From Faecalibacterium taiwanense (lineage in GTDB: Bacteria > Bacillota > Clostridia > Oscillospirales > Ruminococcaceae), in the NCBI RefSeq assembly GCF_036632915.2, contig NZ_CP155552.1:372001-436000 (forward strand): 64,000 nt of DNA, given 5' to 3'. This document shows positions 1 through 8,668 of this stretch, in pieces (the stretch's first letter is position 1; each line of letters starts with the position of its first letter). The position numbers and the translations under genes were made by a program. Under the pieces are notes generated by a model. It saw nothing but the letters and a program-made list of their open reading frames with translations, searched no databases and had not been told where the DNA came from.

Positions 1-74
1 ATGATCATGTACCTCACGGGCATCCAGAACATCCGTGACGTGCTGCCCTTCCCCGCACTGCATACGGCTTCTGA
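1..74 (+). CDS. asnS: Asparaginyl-tRNA synthetase, C-terminal end (partial, frameshifted)
   Basis: The first codons read MYLTGIQNIRDVLPFP, the conserved C-terminal motif of class IIb asparaginyl-tRNA synthetase, which charges tRNA-Asn. The family normally continues with Arg-Thr and a few residues before stopping. Here the reading frame runs on into unrelated sequence. One extra C in the CCCC run at 51-54 would give FPRTAYGF followed by TGA at 72-74, a plausible natural end. I therefore read this as the 3' end of asnS with a one-base deletion, probably a sequence error. Most of the gene lies left of the window. Confidence 0.75.
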
Positions 75-145
75 TAAGCGCGCATACTTTTACCGGGCTG
101 CTGCACCTTGCGGCGGCCCGTTTTTTGATAAGGAGCACAAAACAA

Positions 146-1189
146 GTGGAAAATATCTCTCCTGCCCTGCTGGACTGGTTTTACAAAAACCACCGCATCC
201 TGCCCTTCCGCACCGACCCCAGCCCCTACCATGTGTGGCTCAGCGAGATCATGCTGCAGCAGACCCGGGTCTCGGCGGCACTGCCCTACTACGAACGCTT
301 TCTCGCCGCCCTGCCGGACATTCCGGCCCTTGCCGCCTGCGAAGAGGAAAAGCTGCACAAGCTCTGGGAGGGTCTTGGCTACTACAGCCGGGTGCGCAAC
401 CTGCAAAAGGCTGCACGCATCGTCTGCGAGCAGTACGGCGGACAGCTGCCCGCCAACTATGATGCCCTGCGGGCCCTGCCCGGCATCGGGGACTACACGG
501 CGGGAGCCGTTGCGTCCATCAGCTTCGGTATCCCGGTGCCCGCCGTGGACGGCAATGTACTGCGGGTGTTCTCCCGTTTGTACAACGACCCCGCTGCCGT
601 CACGGAACCGGCAGTGAAAAAAGCGTTCACCGCCCGCGTGATGGAGCACCAGCCGCCGGATGCGCCCGGCGACTACAATCAGGCCCTTATGGAGCTGGGA
701 GCGCTGGTCTGCGTGCCGAACGGTGCGCCCCTGTGCGAAAAATGCCCGCTCGCCCACCTGTGCGCCGCCCGTGCTGCGGGCACTGCATTGGAGCTGCCCC
801 GCAAAGCAGCGCCCAAGCCCCGCAGACTGCAGCCTGTGACGCTGGCCCTGCTGGAAAGCCCGGCAGGTTTCCTTTTGCAGCAGCGGCCCCAAAAGGGCCT
901 GCTTGCCGGGCTGTGGCAGCCGGTACTGTGGGAGGGTGAAGCCCTCGCAGCCGGAGAGGTCCTTGCCCGCCTGCAGGCCATGGGGCTGGATACCGGCACC
1001 GCCGCGCCGGAAGCGCTGCCCGCTGCAAAGCACATCTTCAGCCACATCGAGTGGCATATGAACGGCATCCTGCTGCATGTGCCCGCCCAAGATGCTCCGG
1101 CAGGCTGCGTCTGGGCCAGCCGGGAAGCTTTGCAGGCGGAGTATACCCTGCCCGGTGCGTTTAAGTCATATAAGAAGCTTATGGTATGA
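146..1189 (+). CDS. mutY: A/G-specific adenine glycosylase MutY
   Basis: Base-excision repair enzyme that removes adenine mispaired with 8-oxoguanine. The GTG at 146 is the likely start (AGGAG at 131-135); an upstream ATG at 35 overlaps the end of asnS. The product is 347 aa. Visible features are the catalytic Glu34 in SEIMLQQT, the helix-hairpin-helix LPGIGDYTAG at 111-120, the catalytic Asp135 in VDGN, and the iron-sulfur cysteines 189, 197, 200 and 206. A NUDIX-like 8-oxoG recognition domain follows from about 225. The first cysteine spacing is seven residues rather than the six of E. coli. It follows asnS closely. Confidence 0.93.
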   Translation: MENISPALLDWFYKNHRILPFRTDPSPYHVWLSEIMLQQTRVSAALPYYERFLAALPDIPALAACEEEKLHKLWEGLGYYSRVRNLQKAARIVCEQYGGQLPANYDALRALPGIGDYTAGAVASISFGIPVPAVDGNVLRVFSRLYNDPAAVTEPAVKKAFTARVMEHQPPDAPGDYNQALMELGALVCVPNGAPLCEKCPLAHLCAARAAGTALELPRKAAPKPRRLQPVTLALLESPAGFLLQQRPQKGLLAGLWQPVLWEGEALAAGEVLARLQAMGLDTGTAAPEALPAAKHIFSHIEWHMNGILLHVPAQDAPAGCVWASREALQAEYTLPGAFKSYKKLMV

Positions 1190-1215
1190 AATTTTGGCCT
1201 TTTTGACCTGAATGG

Positions 1216-1244
1216 TTGTAATTTTTGACAGGAACGGGTATAAT
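1216..1244 (+). promoter_or_regulatory. Sigma-A-like promoter
   Basis: TTGTAA (1216-1221), 17-base spacer, perfect TATAAT (1239-1244), placed about 70 bases before the small membrane protein gene at 1313. Confidence 0.6.
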
Positions 1245-1312
1245 AAAAGCCAACAAGCACTGGAATGAAAGCTGAAACATCGTTTCAACGAAAAAAGGAG
1301 TGTATTGAACCT

Positions 1313-1516
1313 ATGAAGAAATCTTGTCTGGTCGCTGTGATCACTGTTCTGGCCGCTGTTGCCGGTGCCCTTGCTGCTGTTGCTGTTTACCTGCACCGCC
1401 GTGAGAAGGAGCTGGACGAGTACGAGCGTCTGCTGTTCGGCGAGGACGATGCTGCAACGGTAGAGCCGGAGGCTGCTGCCGAAGAGGCTGCCCCTGCAGA
1501 GGATGCTGCAGAATAA
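1313..1516 (+). CDS. Small single-pass membrane protein with acidic tail
   Basis: A 67-aa product with one N-terminal hydrophobic segment (about residues 4-22), a short basic stretch (HRREKE) and a Glu/Ala-rich acidic tail. ATG at 1313 is chosen because AAAAGGAG lies at 1293-1300; an upstream in-frame ATG at 1265 has no good ribosome site. It has its own promoter and is closed by a strong terminator, so it is a single-gene transcript. I recognise no family; the topology suggests an anchored cytoplasmic tail. Confidence 0.7.
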   Translation: MKKSCLVAVITVLAAVAGALAAVAVYLHRREKELDEYERLLFGEDDAATVEPEAAAEEAAPAEDAAE

Positions 1517-1538
1517 AAAACACGAACCGTAAACCTTC

Positions 1539-1584
1539 GGGCGCACCGGCAGTCTGCAAAAGGCTGTGCCGGTGCGCCCTTTTT
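1539..1584 (+). terminator. Rho-independent terminator
   Basis: A long GC-rich stem (GGGCGCACCGGCA pairing with TGCCGGTGCGCCC) followed by TTTTT, directly after the small membrane protein gene and before the next gene. Confidence 0.9.
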
Positions 1585-1605
1585 GCTACATAGAAGGAGT
1601 GTATC

Positions 1606-2910
1606 ATGAAGCGTTTTCTGCTCTGGCTCGTGGGTGTGGTGCTGGGCGTAGGCATCTTTCTGGGCGCGGTGATGGGCGTGAGCTATGCCTTTACCACCGA
1701 GGGCGGCTGCCCGGACAGCACCGCGCAGTTTGGCACCGAAGCGCTGGAACCCAACGGCTGGTGCTGGCAGGTGCCGCTCATCGGCGGAAAGCTCGATAAG
1801 GTGTTTGCCAGCCCCGCCACCCTTACGGTGCAGAAGCTGGGCACGCTGTACACGGCCCACCCGGCCATCACCCTGCCGGACTGGGCCAGCTACACCACCC
1901 TCACCATCCAGAACGCCTATGGCAGCATTGTATTTGTGGGCAGTGTGAGCGATTATCAAAGCTTTTTGTTCCCGGCTAACGGCGAATATAAGGCAGAGCT
2001 ATCAGTCTGGCGGGTGCCGGAGGGCGGCATGGCCACCCAATTTGAGGGCGGCAGCACCGGCTCAGTGCGCAAAAATCTGGGGCTGGAAAAGCCCGCAAAG
2101 CCCACCGGCTGGTATCGTTATGCCTTCCGGTTCACCCTGCAGGCCAGCGCGGAGGTGGAACTTTCCGCCGAGCGGGTGGAGCAGGGCGGCATTGTGGGCC
2201 TGCGCATCTCCGGCATGACCGGCGATGCAGCACCCACTGTGGAGACCGACCTTGGCAATGTGCAGTGCGTGCGTGCAGCCGATGGCTGGAGGGCCTACAT
2301 CCCGGCGGCATACAACGCTTCCTCCGGCGGGCATGAGGTGAACATTACCGTGAACGGCGAGACCATCACCCGCAGCATCATCGTGCTGCCCAAGGATTTT
2401 GGCACGGCGGATGCGGAGCCGGAACCGGATGCATCGGATGCGGCAAACACCCAGTTCCGCAATGCAGTCTGGGGCCTGTACGAAGCGCCCGCGCGGGAAA
2501 AAATGTGGCAGGGCGGCTTTGTGAACCCGGTGGAAAGCTACACCACCCTTGTGGATTACGGTCAGGTCAGGGTGGTCAACGGCAGGCAGGGCAGTCGTTC
2601 CAACTCCACAAAGCTTTATACCATTCCCGGCGAGCCCTGCCGCGCCCCGGCAAACGGCGTGGTGGTGCTGGCCGCAGAGCTGGCCCTTACCGGCAACACG
2701 GTGGTCATCGACCATGGCTGCGGGATGCGCAGCTACCTGTACGGGCTGCAGACTCTTTCCGTCTCTGCCGGGCAGACGGTGGAAAAGGGGCAGGCTGTGG
2801 GTGTGCTGGGTGAGGAGCTGACCATGGACTTCAAGCTTGGCAGCAAGAGCGTGAACCCGTGGATGCTGTTCCAGACCAGCGGCGGATTGTTCTGGAAGGA
2901 GAACAGCTGA
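1606..2910 (+). CDS. Membrane-anchored degenerate M23/LytM-domain protein
   Basis: 434 aa with an N-terminal membrane segment (about residues 5-25) and a long extracellular part. The C-terminal about 110 residues keep the LytM beta fold pattern: PCRAPANGVVV, TVVIDHGCGMRSYLYG, then GQTVEKGQAVGVLGE. M23 metallopeptidases bind zinc through an early H/D pair and a terminal HxH. Here the first zinc motif is absent and the HLHFE position reads MDFKL, so catalysis looks lost. Such pseudoenzymes often bind peptidoglycan or control real hydrolases (family knowledge). ATG at 1606 follows GAAGGAG. The gene stands alone between terminators. Confidence 0.7.
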   Translation: MKRFLLWLVGVVLGVGIFLGAVMGVSYAFTTEGGCPDSTAQFGTEALEPNGWCWQVPLIGGKLDKVFASPATLTVQKLGTLYTAHPAITLPDWASYTTLTIQNAYGSIVFVGSVSDYQSFLFPANGEYKAELSVWRVPEGGMATQFEGGSTGSVRKNLGLEKPAKPTGWYRYAFRFTLQASAEVELSAERVEQGGIVGLRISGMTGDAAPTVETDLGNVQCVRAADGWRAYIPAAYNASSGGHEVNITVNGETITRSIIVLPKDFGTADAEPEPDASDAANTQFRNAVWGLYEAPAREKMWQGGFVNPVESYTTLVDYGQVRVVNGRQGSRSNSTKLYTIPGEPCRAPANGVVVLAAELALTGNTVVIDHGCGMRSYLYGLQTLSVSAGQTVEKGQAVGVLGEELTMDFKLGSKSVNPWMLFQTSGGLFWKENS

Positions 2911-2929
2911 CGATTTTAAATGGCCTCCG

Positions 2930-3163
2930 CTTTGCGCTGGCCATAAACAGCGGAATTTTTATTTTTATAAGAGCAATGCCGGACGGCCTGCGGGCTGTCC
3001 GGCATTGCATTTTCACAGAAAGAGTCATAAAGAAAACCGGCATCATCTGCCGGTTTCGATCTTTTGCGTGAAAAAGGGTCCTGAAAAGCCCGCAGGCTTT
3101 TCAGGACCCAAACATAAAAGAAGAATTCCTCTAAATACGGCCAGAGCGAAGCGGAGGCCATTC
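2930..3163. terminator. Nested inverted repeats between convergent genes
   Basis: Three stems lie between the M23-like gene (+) and the aldo/keto reductase (-). A perfect hairpin at about 2974-3009 has arms GCAATGCCGGAC and GTCCGGCATTGC. A second at about 3075-3109 has arms GGGTCCTGAAAAG and CTTTTCAGGACCC. An outer pair (ATGGCCTCCGCTT near 2930 against AAGCGGAGGCCAT near 3150) encloses both. It probably ends transcription in both directions. Confidence 0.6.
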
Positions 3164-3177
3164 AAATGGTCAAACCA

Positions 3178-4161
3178 TCAGGAAATGGCATCCACGTCCC
3201 ACTTCATGCGGACGGCATCGGCACCGTCCAGTTTGATGTTCAGCGCACCGGCGTTGTCCATCACCTGCTGCGGAGTGCGGGCACCGCACAGCACATGCAG
3301 GCCGGGGATCATGCGGGCGGTCAGGGCGATCACCAGCTGTGCCAGAGAGCAGTCGTATTTCTCGGTCAGGTCGCCCCACTTTGCCAGCATGTCCAGCGCC
3401 TGTGCCCGGCGGGCGGGCTGGAAGCTGGGGTTGGAGTTGCGGGTGCTGCCCTCGGGATAGGTGGTTTCCATGGTCACCTTGCCGGTCAGCAGGCCCTGCT
3501 CCAGCGGAGAGTATGCCTGCACCGAAACGCCCAGCTCCCTGCAGGTGGGCAGCAGCTGCTTTTCCACACGGCGGGTCAGCAGACTGTACTTTTCCTGAAT
3601 GACATCCAGCTGGCCGTACTTGCAGTAGCCGCGGATGATGTCTGCAGTGACGTTGGATGCACCGATGGCACGGATCTTGCCCTGCTCCTTCAGCTTCATC
3701 ATGGCTTCCACCGTCTCTTCCAGCGGGTAGATGCCGAAATCGGGGGTCTGCCAGTGGGTGTACAGCACATCCAGATGATCGGTGTGCAGGCGGCGCAGGC
3801 TGTCCTCCACATCCTCGATGATGCTCTTTGCAGAAAGGTCGCGGTAAACGGTGGTGCCGTCCACGACCTTGTGCAGCACCGGTGTTTCATGCCGCCACTC
3901 CAGACCGCACTTGGTGGAAAGCACCACCTTGTCGCGGTCGATGTGCTTCATGGCTTCGCCCACCACGGTCTCGCTATGGTACAGGCCGTAGATGGGCGCG
4001 GTGTCGATCCACTGGATGCCTTGCTCCACAGCAGTCTGGATGGCCTTGACGGAAAGGCTGTCGTCGTTATCGCCCCACCATGCACCGCCGCCGATGGCCC
4101 AGGTGCCCATGCCGAGAAATGGCACCTGAATGCCGCTTTTGCCAATATTGATATTCTGCAT
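3178..4161 (-). CDS. Aldo/keto reductase
   Basis: NADPH-dependent oxidoreductase of the aldo/keto reductase superfamily, 327 aa, cytosolic; the substrate cannot be inferred. The N-terminus LGMGTWAIGGGAWWG, the catalytic Asp/Tyr segment DTAPIYGLYHSE, the Lys in STKCG and the C-terminal cofactor loop region ALTARMIPGLHVLCGARTPQQV fit a (beta/alpha)8 AKR. ATG at 4161 has GGAGGG eight bases upstream; a longer reading to 4206 lacks a site. It is transcribed convergently with the M23-like gene and lies downstream of prfC, separated by a terminator. Confidence 0.88.
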   Translation of the reverse strand: MQNINIGKSGIQVPFLGMGTWAIGGGAWWGDNDDSLSVKAIQTAVEQGIQWIDTAPIYGLYHSETVVGEAMKHIDRDKVVLSTKCGLEWRHETPVLHKVVDGTTVYRDLSAKSIIEDVEDSLRRLHTDHLDVLYTHWQTPDFGIYPLEETVEAMMKLKEQGKIRAIGASNVTADIIRGYCKYGQLDVIQEKYSLLTRRVEKQLLPTCRELGVSVQAYSPLEQGLLTGKVTMETTYPEGSTRNSNPSFQPARRAQALDMLAKWGDLTEKYDCSLAQLVIALTARMIPGLHVLCGARTPQQVMDNAGALNIKLDGADAVRMKWDVDAIS

Positions 4162-4255
4162 ATACTTTACCCTCCATGCCAGCAGTGTTCCCCGCAATGG
4201 GAGCATCTCATTCCGCAGCTAGCATTCTTCGTTGTATTTTTTGTGCTTTATGAAA

Positions 4256-4296
4256 AAAGAGCCGCAGCTGCGGGACATTCCCGCACCGCAGCTCTC
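4256..4296 (-). terminator. Terminator after prfC
   Basis: On the minus strand the stem GAGCTGCGGTGCGGGA / TCCCGCAGCTGCGGCTC is followed by a run of T, just after the prfC stop codon. Confidence 0.8.
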
Positions 4297-4303
4297 TTTC
4301 AAC

Positions 4304-5908
4304 TCAGATATTGCCGAACTCGCTCAGTTTCAGCGTTTCGTTGTGGGTCTCAGCCCAGCGCACCGCCCAGTCGGAGGTGAACAGCAGCAGGCGGTTGCCC
4401 TTCATATCCTCCACGGCCTTGGTGTCGCTGGTCAGGTCCAGATCCCGCAGGTTGTAGGTGTCGGGGTCGTTCTGCACCCAGCGCAGCTGTTCAAAGGGCA
4501 GCTGCTGCATCCGGATCTCCACGTTGTACTCGGTGTTCAGGCGGTACTCCAGCACTTCCAGCTGCAGCACGCCGACCACGCCGACCACCACTTCTTCCAT
4601 GCCGCCGCCCACTTCGCGGAAGATCTGGATGGCGCCCTCCTGCGCGATCTGCTCCATACCCTTCACGAACTGCTTGCGCTTCATGGTGTCCTTCTGCTCA
4701 ATGCGGGCAAAGTGCTCCGGCGAGAAGGTGGGGATGCCTGCGAACTGGACCTTCTTTTTGCCGGTGCACAAGGTGTCGCCGATGGAGAAGATGCCCGGGT
4801 CGAACAGGCCAATGATGTCGCCGGCGTAGGCTTCGTCCACGATGGCGCGGTCCTGCGCCATCAGCTGGGTGCCGGTGGCCAGCTTGATGTTCTTGCCCTC
4901 CTGCACATGGAAGGCCTCCATGCCGCGCTCGAACTTGCCGGAGCAGATGCGCATAAAAGCGATGCGGTCGCGGTGGGCCTTGTTCATGTTGGCCTGAATT
5001 TTAAAGATGAAGGCAGAGAACTCGTCGCGGCAGGGGTCCACGGTCTCGCCGGTCAGGCTGTCCACGCGGGCCAGCGGGGTGGGGGTGAGCCGCAGGAAGT
5101 TCTCCAGAAAAGGCTCCACGCCGAAGTTGGTCAGAGCGGAACCAAAGAACACGGGGCTCAGCTCGCCGCGCAGCACTTTGTCGAGGTCAAATTCCTCGGC
5201 AGCGCCGTCCAACAGCTCGATCTCATCCACCAGCTGCTGGTGCAGATACGGGGTGAGCAGCTCGTCCAGTGCGGGATCGCCCAGCTCGGCCTCGGTCTCA
5301 TCCACCTTCTTCACGCCGTTGGCGCGGCCGTCGCTGGAAAATGCCAGCACCTTGCGGGTGTTGCGGTCGAACACGCCCTTGAACTCCTTGCCGCAGCCGA
5401 TGGGCCAGTTCATGGGGTAGGTCTTGATGCCCAAAATCTCCTCAATGTTCTCCATCAGCTCAAAGGGGTCGCGGGCTTCGCGGTCCATCTTGTTGACGAA
5501 GGTAAAGATGGGGATGTGGCGCAGGGTGCACACCTTGAACAGCTTGATGGTCTGTGCCTCCACGCCCTTTGCGGCATCGATGACCATGACGGCAGAGTCT
5601 GCCGCCATCAGGGTGCGGTAGGTATCCTCCGAGAAGTCCTGATGGCCCGGGGTGTCCAGAATGTTCACGCACTTGCCCGCGTAGTTGAACTGCAGGACAG
5701 AGGAGGTGACGGAAATACCGCGCTGCTTCTCAATGTCCATCCAGTCGGACACGGCGTGCTTTGCGCTCTGCTTGCCCTTGACGGAGCCTGCCTGATTGAT
5801 GGCTCCGCCGTACAGCAGCAGCTTTTCGGTCAGAGTGGTCTTACCGGCGTCGGGATGGCTGATGATCGCAAACGTCCGGCGGCGCTCGATTTCTTCACGA
5901 TTTGTCAT
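4304..5908 (-). CDS. prfC: Peptide chain release factor 3 (RF3)
   Basis: Translational GTPase that recycles RF1/RF2 from the ribosome after peptide release. 534 aa, typical for RF3. The G motifs are clear: G1 SHPDAGKTTL near residue 18, the switch region RGISVTSSV, G3 DTPGHQDF, G4 NKMD. The RF3 C-terminal domain (RWVQNDPDTYNLRDL) is present to the end. ATG at 5908 has GGAG about 12 bases upstream. It appears monocistronic, with a palindromic repeat upstream and a terminator downstream. Confidence 0.95.
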   Translation of the reverse strand: MTNREEIERRRTFAIISHPDAGKTTLTEKLLLYGGAINQAGSVKGKQSAKHAVSDWMDIEKQRGISVTSSVLQFNYAGKCVNILDTPGHQDFSEDTYRTLMAADSAVMVIDAAKGVEAQTIKLFKVCTLRHIPIFTFVNKMDREARDPFELMENIEEILGIKTYPMNWPIGCGKEFKGVFDRNTRKVLAFSSDGRANGVKKVDETEAELGDPALDELLTPYLHQQLVDEIELLDGAAEEFDLDKVLRGELSPVFFGSALTNFGVEPFLENFLRLTPTPLARVDSLTGETVDPCRDEFSAFIFKIQANMNKAHRDRIAFMRICSGKFERGMEAFHVQEGKNIKLATGTQLMAQDRAIVDEAYAGDIIGLFDPGIFSIGDTLCTGKKKVQFAGIPTFSPEHFARIEQKDTMKRKQFVKGMEQIAQEGAIQIFREVGGGMEEVVVGVVGVLQLEVLEYRLNTEYNVEIRMQQLPFEQLRWVQNDPDTYNLRDLDLTSDTKAVEDMKGNRLLLFTSDWAVRWAETHNETLKLSEFGNI

Positions 5909-5935
5909 AAACTAGTATTTCTCCTATACGGATAA

Positions 5936-6108
5936 AACTCCTTCCGTCATCGCTCCGCGATGCCACTGTTCCCCCTTTTGTCACTTGCGTGACATCTTCC
6001 CCGGCCGGGGAAGTCTTTCTCATGGAGGGAGGCTTTTGCCTTCCCGCAGCGTCAAAGGCTCCCTCCCAGAGGGAGCTGTCGAGCGAATGCGAGACTGAAG
6101 GAGTTCGT
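5936..6108. repeat. Interspersed palindromic repeat, copy 1
   Basis: Intergenic block starting AACTCCTTCCGTCATCGC and ending GACTGAAGGAGTT, so its ends form an inverted repeat. Internal modules GTCACTTGCGTGAC, CCCCGGCCGGGG and TCCCTCCCAGAGGGAG are themselves palindromic. The same modules recur near 12.9, 22.3, 27.4, 29.8, 34.3, 60.0 and 62.4 kb. Confidence 0.85.
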
Positions 6109-6165
6109 TTTTACACATACGTACCCTATTTTATCCGAAAACGCTCCATAATGCAAGTGTTTTCG

Positions 6166-7032
6166 TTATTTTTTCAGGATGATGCAGGGCAGAGGGGCGG
6201 TTTCGGCCCAGTTGGCAAAATCACACACCAGAACGGTAAAACTTTTGAGCGGAAGTGCCCGGAGATATTCCAGCACCGTCTGCTTTTCATCCGTGCCGAT
6301 GACCTGCCCGCTGTAGAGGATGGCGCTCACCACGCCGCCGGGGCGCACGGCTTCCAAAGCCGCCTGCAGGGCGGGGATGCTGCTCTGCGCGGTGGAGAAC
6401 ACTGCGTGGTCGGCCCCGGGCAGCCAGCCAAAGTTGAACATCACCGCATCTGCCGTGCCGGGCTGCACAACCTGTAAAAGGTCTGCGTGGCTTTGGCAGT
6501 GCAGCTCATACCGGGCGGCGGGCACGCCCAGCTGCTCCAGATGCTTCCGGGTGGATGCAATGGCAGCTTCCTGCACATCAAAGCCGATTACTTTTCCTTC
6601 CGGCGCGGTGATGCCGCACAGAAAGGCTGTGTCGCCGCCGTTGCCGCAGGTGGCATCGATGCAAAGGCGCGGCTGTGCCAGCCGCGCGGCCAGAAAGTCC
6701 TGCACGAACTTGACGGCGGTCAGGTCCGGCGTGCGGCGGCGCACCAGCTGCCTGCCTTCTGCCGCAAAGCCGAACTTTGCCCAGAACGCAAGCTCTGCGG
6801 CATCGGCGGGCAGCGGGGCGGTAAATACGGTAGCCTTTTCGCGGTCGTATCCGGCGTAGGCGCGCAAAGTTTCTTTTAATAGATAGGAGCCGTAGCCTTT
6901 GCGCCGCCACTGCGGTTCGATGCCAAACGCGGTGATGGCAGCCCCCTTTGCGGCGGGCGTGAGCGCGCAGAAGCCGATCTGTGTTTTTTCCTTATAGAGG
7001 GCAAAGCCCTCGTCGGTGCGGTGCAGTTCCAT
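6166..7032 (-). CDS. GNAT acetyltransferase fused to MnmM/YtqB-type methyltransferase
   Basis: 288 aa with two domains. Residues 1 to about 95 look like a GNAT fold (acetyl-CoA loop PQWRRKGYGSYLL). From about 105 the protein matches the YtqB family of class I SAM methyltransferases: CIDATCGNGGDTAFLC (SAM motif I), GFDVQEAAI, and FNFGWLPGADHAVFST in place of the family FNLGYLPG. YtqB is now MnmM, which methylates the wobble uridine precursor nm5s2U of tRNA. The N-terminal fusion is unusual; whether the GNAT part acts on the same tRNA or another substrate is not visible. AGGAGG lies eight bases before ATG at 7032. Confidence 0.8.
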   Translation of the reverse strand: MELHRTDEGFALYKEKTQIGFCALTPAAKGAAITAFGIEPQWRRKGYGSYLLKETLRAYAGYDREKATVFTAPLPADAAELAFWAKFGFAAEGRQLVRRRTPDLTAVKFVQDFLAARLAQPRLCIDATCGNGGDTAFLCGITAPEGKVIGFDVQEAAIASTRKHLEQLGVPAARYELHCQSHADLLQVVQPGTADAVMFNFGWLPGADHAVFSTAQSSIPALQAALEAVRPGGVVSAILYSGQVIGTDEKQTVLEYLRALPLKSFTVLVCDFANWAETAPLPCIILKK

Positions 7033-7225
7033 GGTGTGTTCCTCCTGAATTTACGCTTTTACAATAGCAAGCGCAAAGGCCTCTGTCAAGGGCGGAAAGT
7101 GCGTCTTTTTTCACAGTTTCTTCACGGCGCGCGCGATTGATTTTCACAATTGACGGTTACAATAGGAGCAGTTCAAAGGAACAGGGCTCCTGTGGACGTA
7201 TCCCTTACGGAAAGGAAGTATCAGC

Positions 7226-8617
7226 ATGGACAATGAGAACAAATGGGAATATGATTATTCCTCTCAGGATAAAAACGAAAGCGGAGATACCGGTTATCCC
7301 AATGTGGGCAGCAGCGGCATGAACACCGCCAACCAGTACAACGACCCGCAGCCGGAACCGGAAGCCGCTTACACCGCCCCGCAGACAGACAACGGCGCAG
7401 GCGGTGCAACGCCGCCGGTACATCCGGTACAGCCGCAGGACGCGCAGCCCCCTAAAAAGAAGAAAAAGTTCAACGGCAAGCACGTTGCACGCAGCGCCGT
7501 GGCGCTGGTGCTGGCCGCAGCCATGGGCTTTGCGGGCGGCTTTGTGGGGGCAAAGTTTGGCGGCAGCGGCAAGGTGGTCATTCAGCAGGTGGCACCTTCC
7601 TCCACGGCCGACAGTGCATCCGGTTCGGATAGTTCCATCACCGCAGCATCCAGCAGCGGCAGCAGCCTGACCACTGAACAGGTGGCTGATCTGGTCAGCC
7701 CCAGCGTGGTGGTCATCACTACGGAGCAGGTGGTCTACTCTCAGTGGTCGTGGTACGGACAGAATCAGGTGGAGAGCGGTGCCGGCAGCGGCGTGATCAT
7801 CAGCTCGGACGGCTACATCCTCACCTGTGCACATGTGGTGGACGGCGCCTCCACCATCACCGTTACCATTGGTGACAAGGACTACACCGCCACCCTCGTG
7901 GGCGAAGATACCACCAGCGATATCGCGGTCATCAAGATCGATGCTGACGGCCTGACCCCCGCCACCGTGGGCAACAGCGACAGCCTGAAGGTGGGCCAGA
8001 GCGTGATGGCTGTGGGCAACCCGCTGGGTGAGCTGGGCGGCACCGTCACCGGCGGCATGATCAGCGCTTTGAACCGCAGCGTCACCATTCAGGGCAGCAG
8101 CTCTGTGAACACCATGTCCCTGATCCAGATGGATGCTTCGGTCAGCCCCGGCAACTCCGGCGGCGGCCTGTTCAATATGAACGGTGAGCTGGTCGGCATT
8201 GTGAATGCAAAATCCTCTTCCAGCGACGCAGAGGGCCTGGGCTTTGCCATCCCCATCAACGATGCCATCAAGGTGGCACAGGAACTGCTGGAGAACGGCT
8301 ATGTGACCGGACGGCCTTATTTGGGCATCACCTATCTGGCCGTGACCGACGCACAGACTGCTTCTCAACTGGGCGTGAATGCCTACGGCGTTTACGTTGT
8401 GGAGGTGGTCAAGGGCGGCCCTGCCGAAAAGGCAGGCCTGCAGGCCGGTGACCGCATCGTGAGCGTGGACGGCACCGAGATCGCCTCCAAGGACGACCTT
8501 GGCACCCTGATGCAGAAGCACGCAGCAGGCGATACGCTTTCCATCACCATTGCGCGTGAAGGCCAGATGCAGACGGTCAATGTGACGCTGGGCGAAAAGA
8601 CGGCTTCCAACAGCTGA
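7226..8617 (+). CDS. HtrA/DegP-like membrane-anchored serine protease
   Basis: 463 aa quality-control protease of the HtrA family. A proline-rich cytoplasmic segment (residues 1-85) ends in KKKKK before a transmembrane helix (about 90-108), a Ser/Thr/Ala linker, a trypsin-like domain with His203 (CAHVVDGA), Asp232 (SDIAVIKID) and Ser311 (GNSGGGLF), and one PDZ domain (about 355-455). It should act on the outer face of the membrane on misfolded envelope proteins. ATG at 7226 is preceded by GGAAAGGAAG. A weak TTGATT/TACAAT pair lies at 7137-7163 with a short 15-base spacer. It is a single gene closed by a terminator. Confidence 0.92.
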   Translation: MDNENKWEYDYSSQDKNESGDTGYPNVGSSGMNTANQYNDPQPEPEAAYTAPQTDNGAGGATPPVHPVQPQDAQPPKKKKKFNGKHVARSAVALVLAAAMGFAGGFVGAKFGGSGKVVIQQVAPSSTADSASGSDSSITAASSSGSSLTTEQVADLVSPSVVVITTEQVVYSQWSWYGQNQVESGAGSGVIISSDGYILTCAHVVDGASTITVTIGDKDYTATLVGEDTTSDIAVIKIDADGLTPATVGNSDSLKVGQSVMAVGNPLGELGGTVTGGMISALNRSVTIQGSSSVNTMSLIQMDASVSPGNSGGGLFNMNGELVGIVNAKSSSSDAEGLGFAIPINDAIKVAQELLENGYVTGRPYLGITYLAVTDAQTASQLGVNAYGVYVVEVVKGGPAEKAGLQAGDRIVSVDGTEIASKDDLGTLMQKHAAGDTLSITIAREGQMQTVNVTLGEKTASNS

Positions 8618-8629
8618 ACAAAATAGAAA

Positions 8630-8668
8630 ACAGGAGCGGATGAGAATTTTCCATCCGCTCCTGTTTTT
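8630..8668. terminator. Bidirectional terminator between htrA-like gene and pullulanase
   Basis: Stem AACAGGAGCGGATG with CATCCGCTCCTGTT followed by T residues; it sits between convergent genes and touches the pullulanase stop codon. Confidence 0.85.

Noticed and set aside
14..1090. 358-codon frame opposite mutY
   Set aside because: Antisense shadow; mutY has complete catalytic and cluster motifs.
5936..6108. Possible CRISPR array in the palindromic repeat blocks
   Set aside because: The units are unique modules, not regularly spaced identical repeats, and no cas genes are present anywhere in the window.
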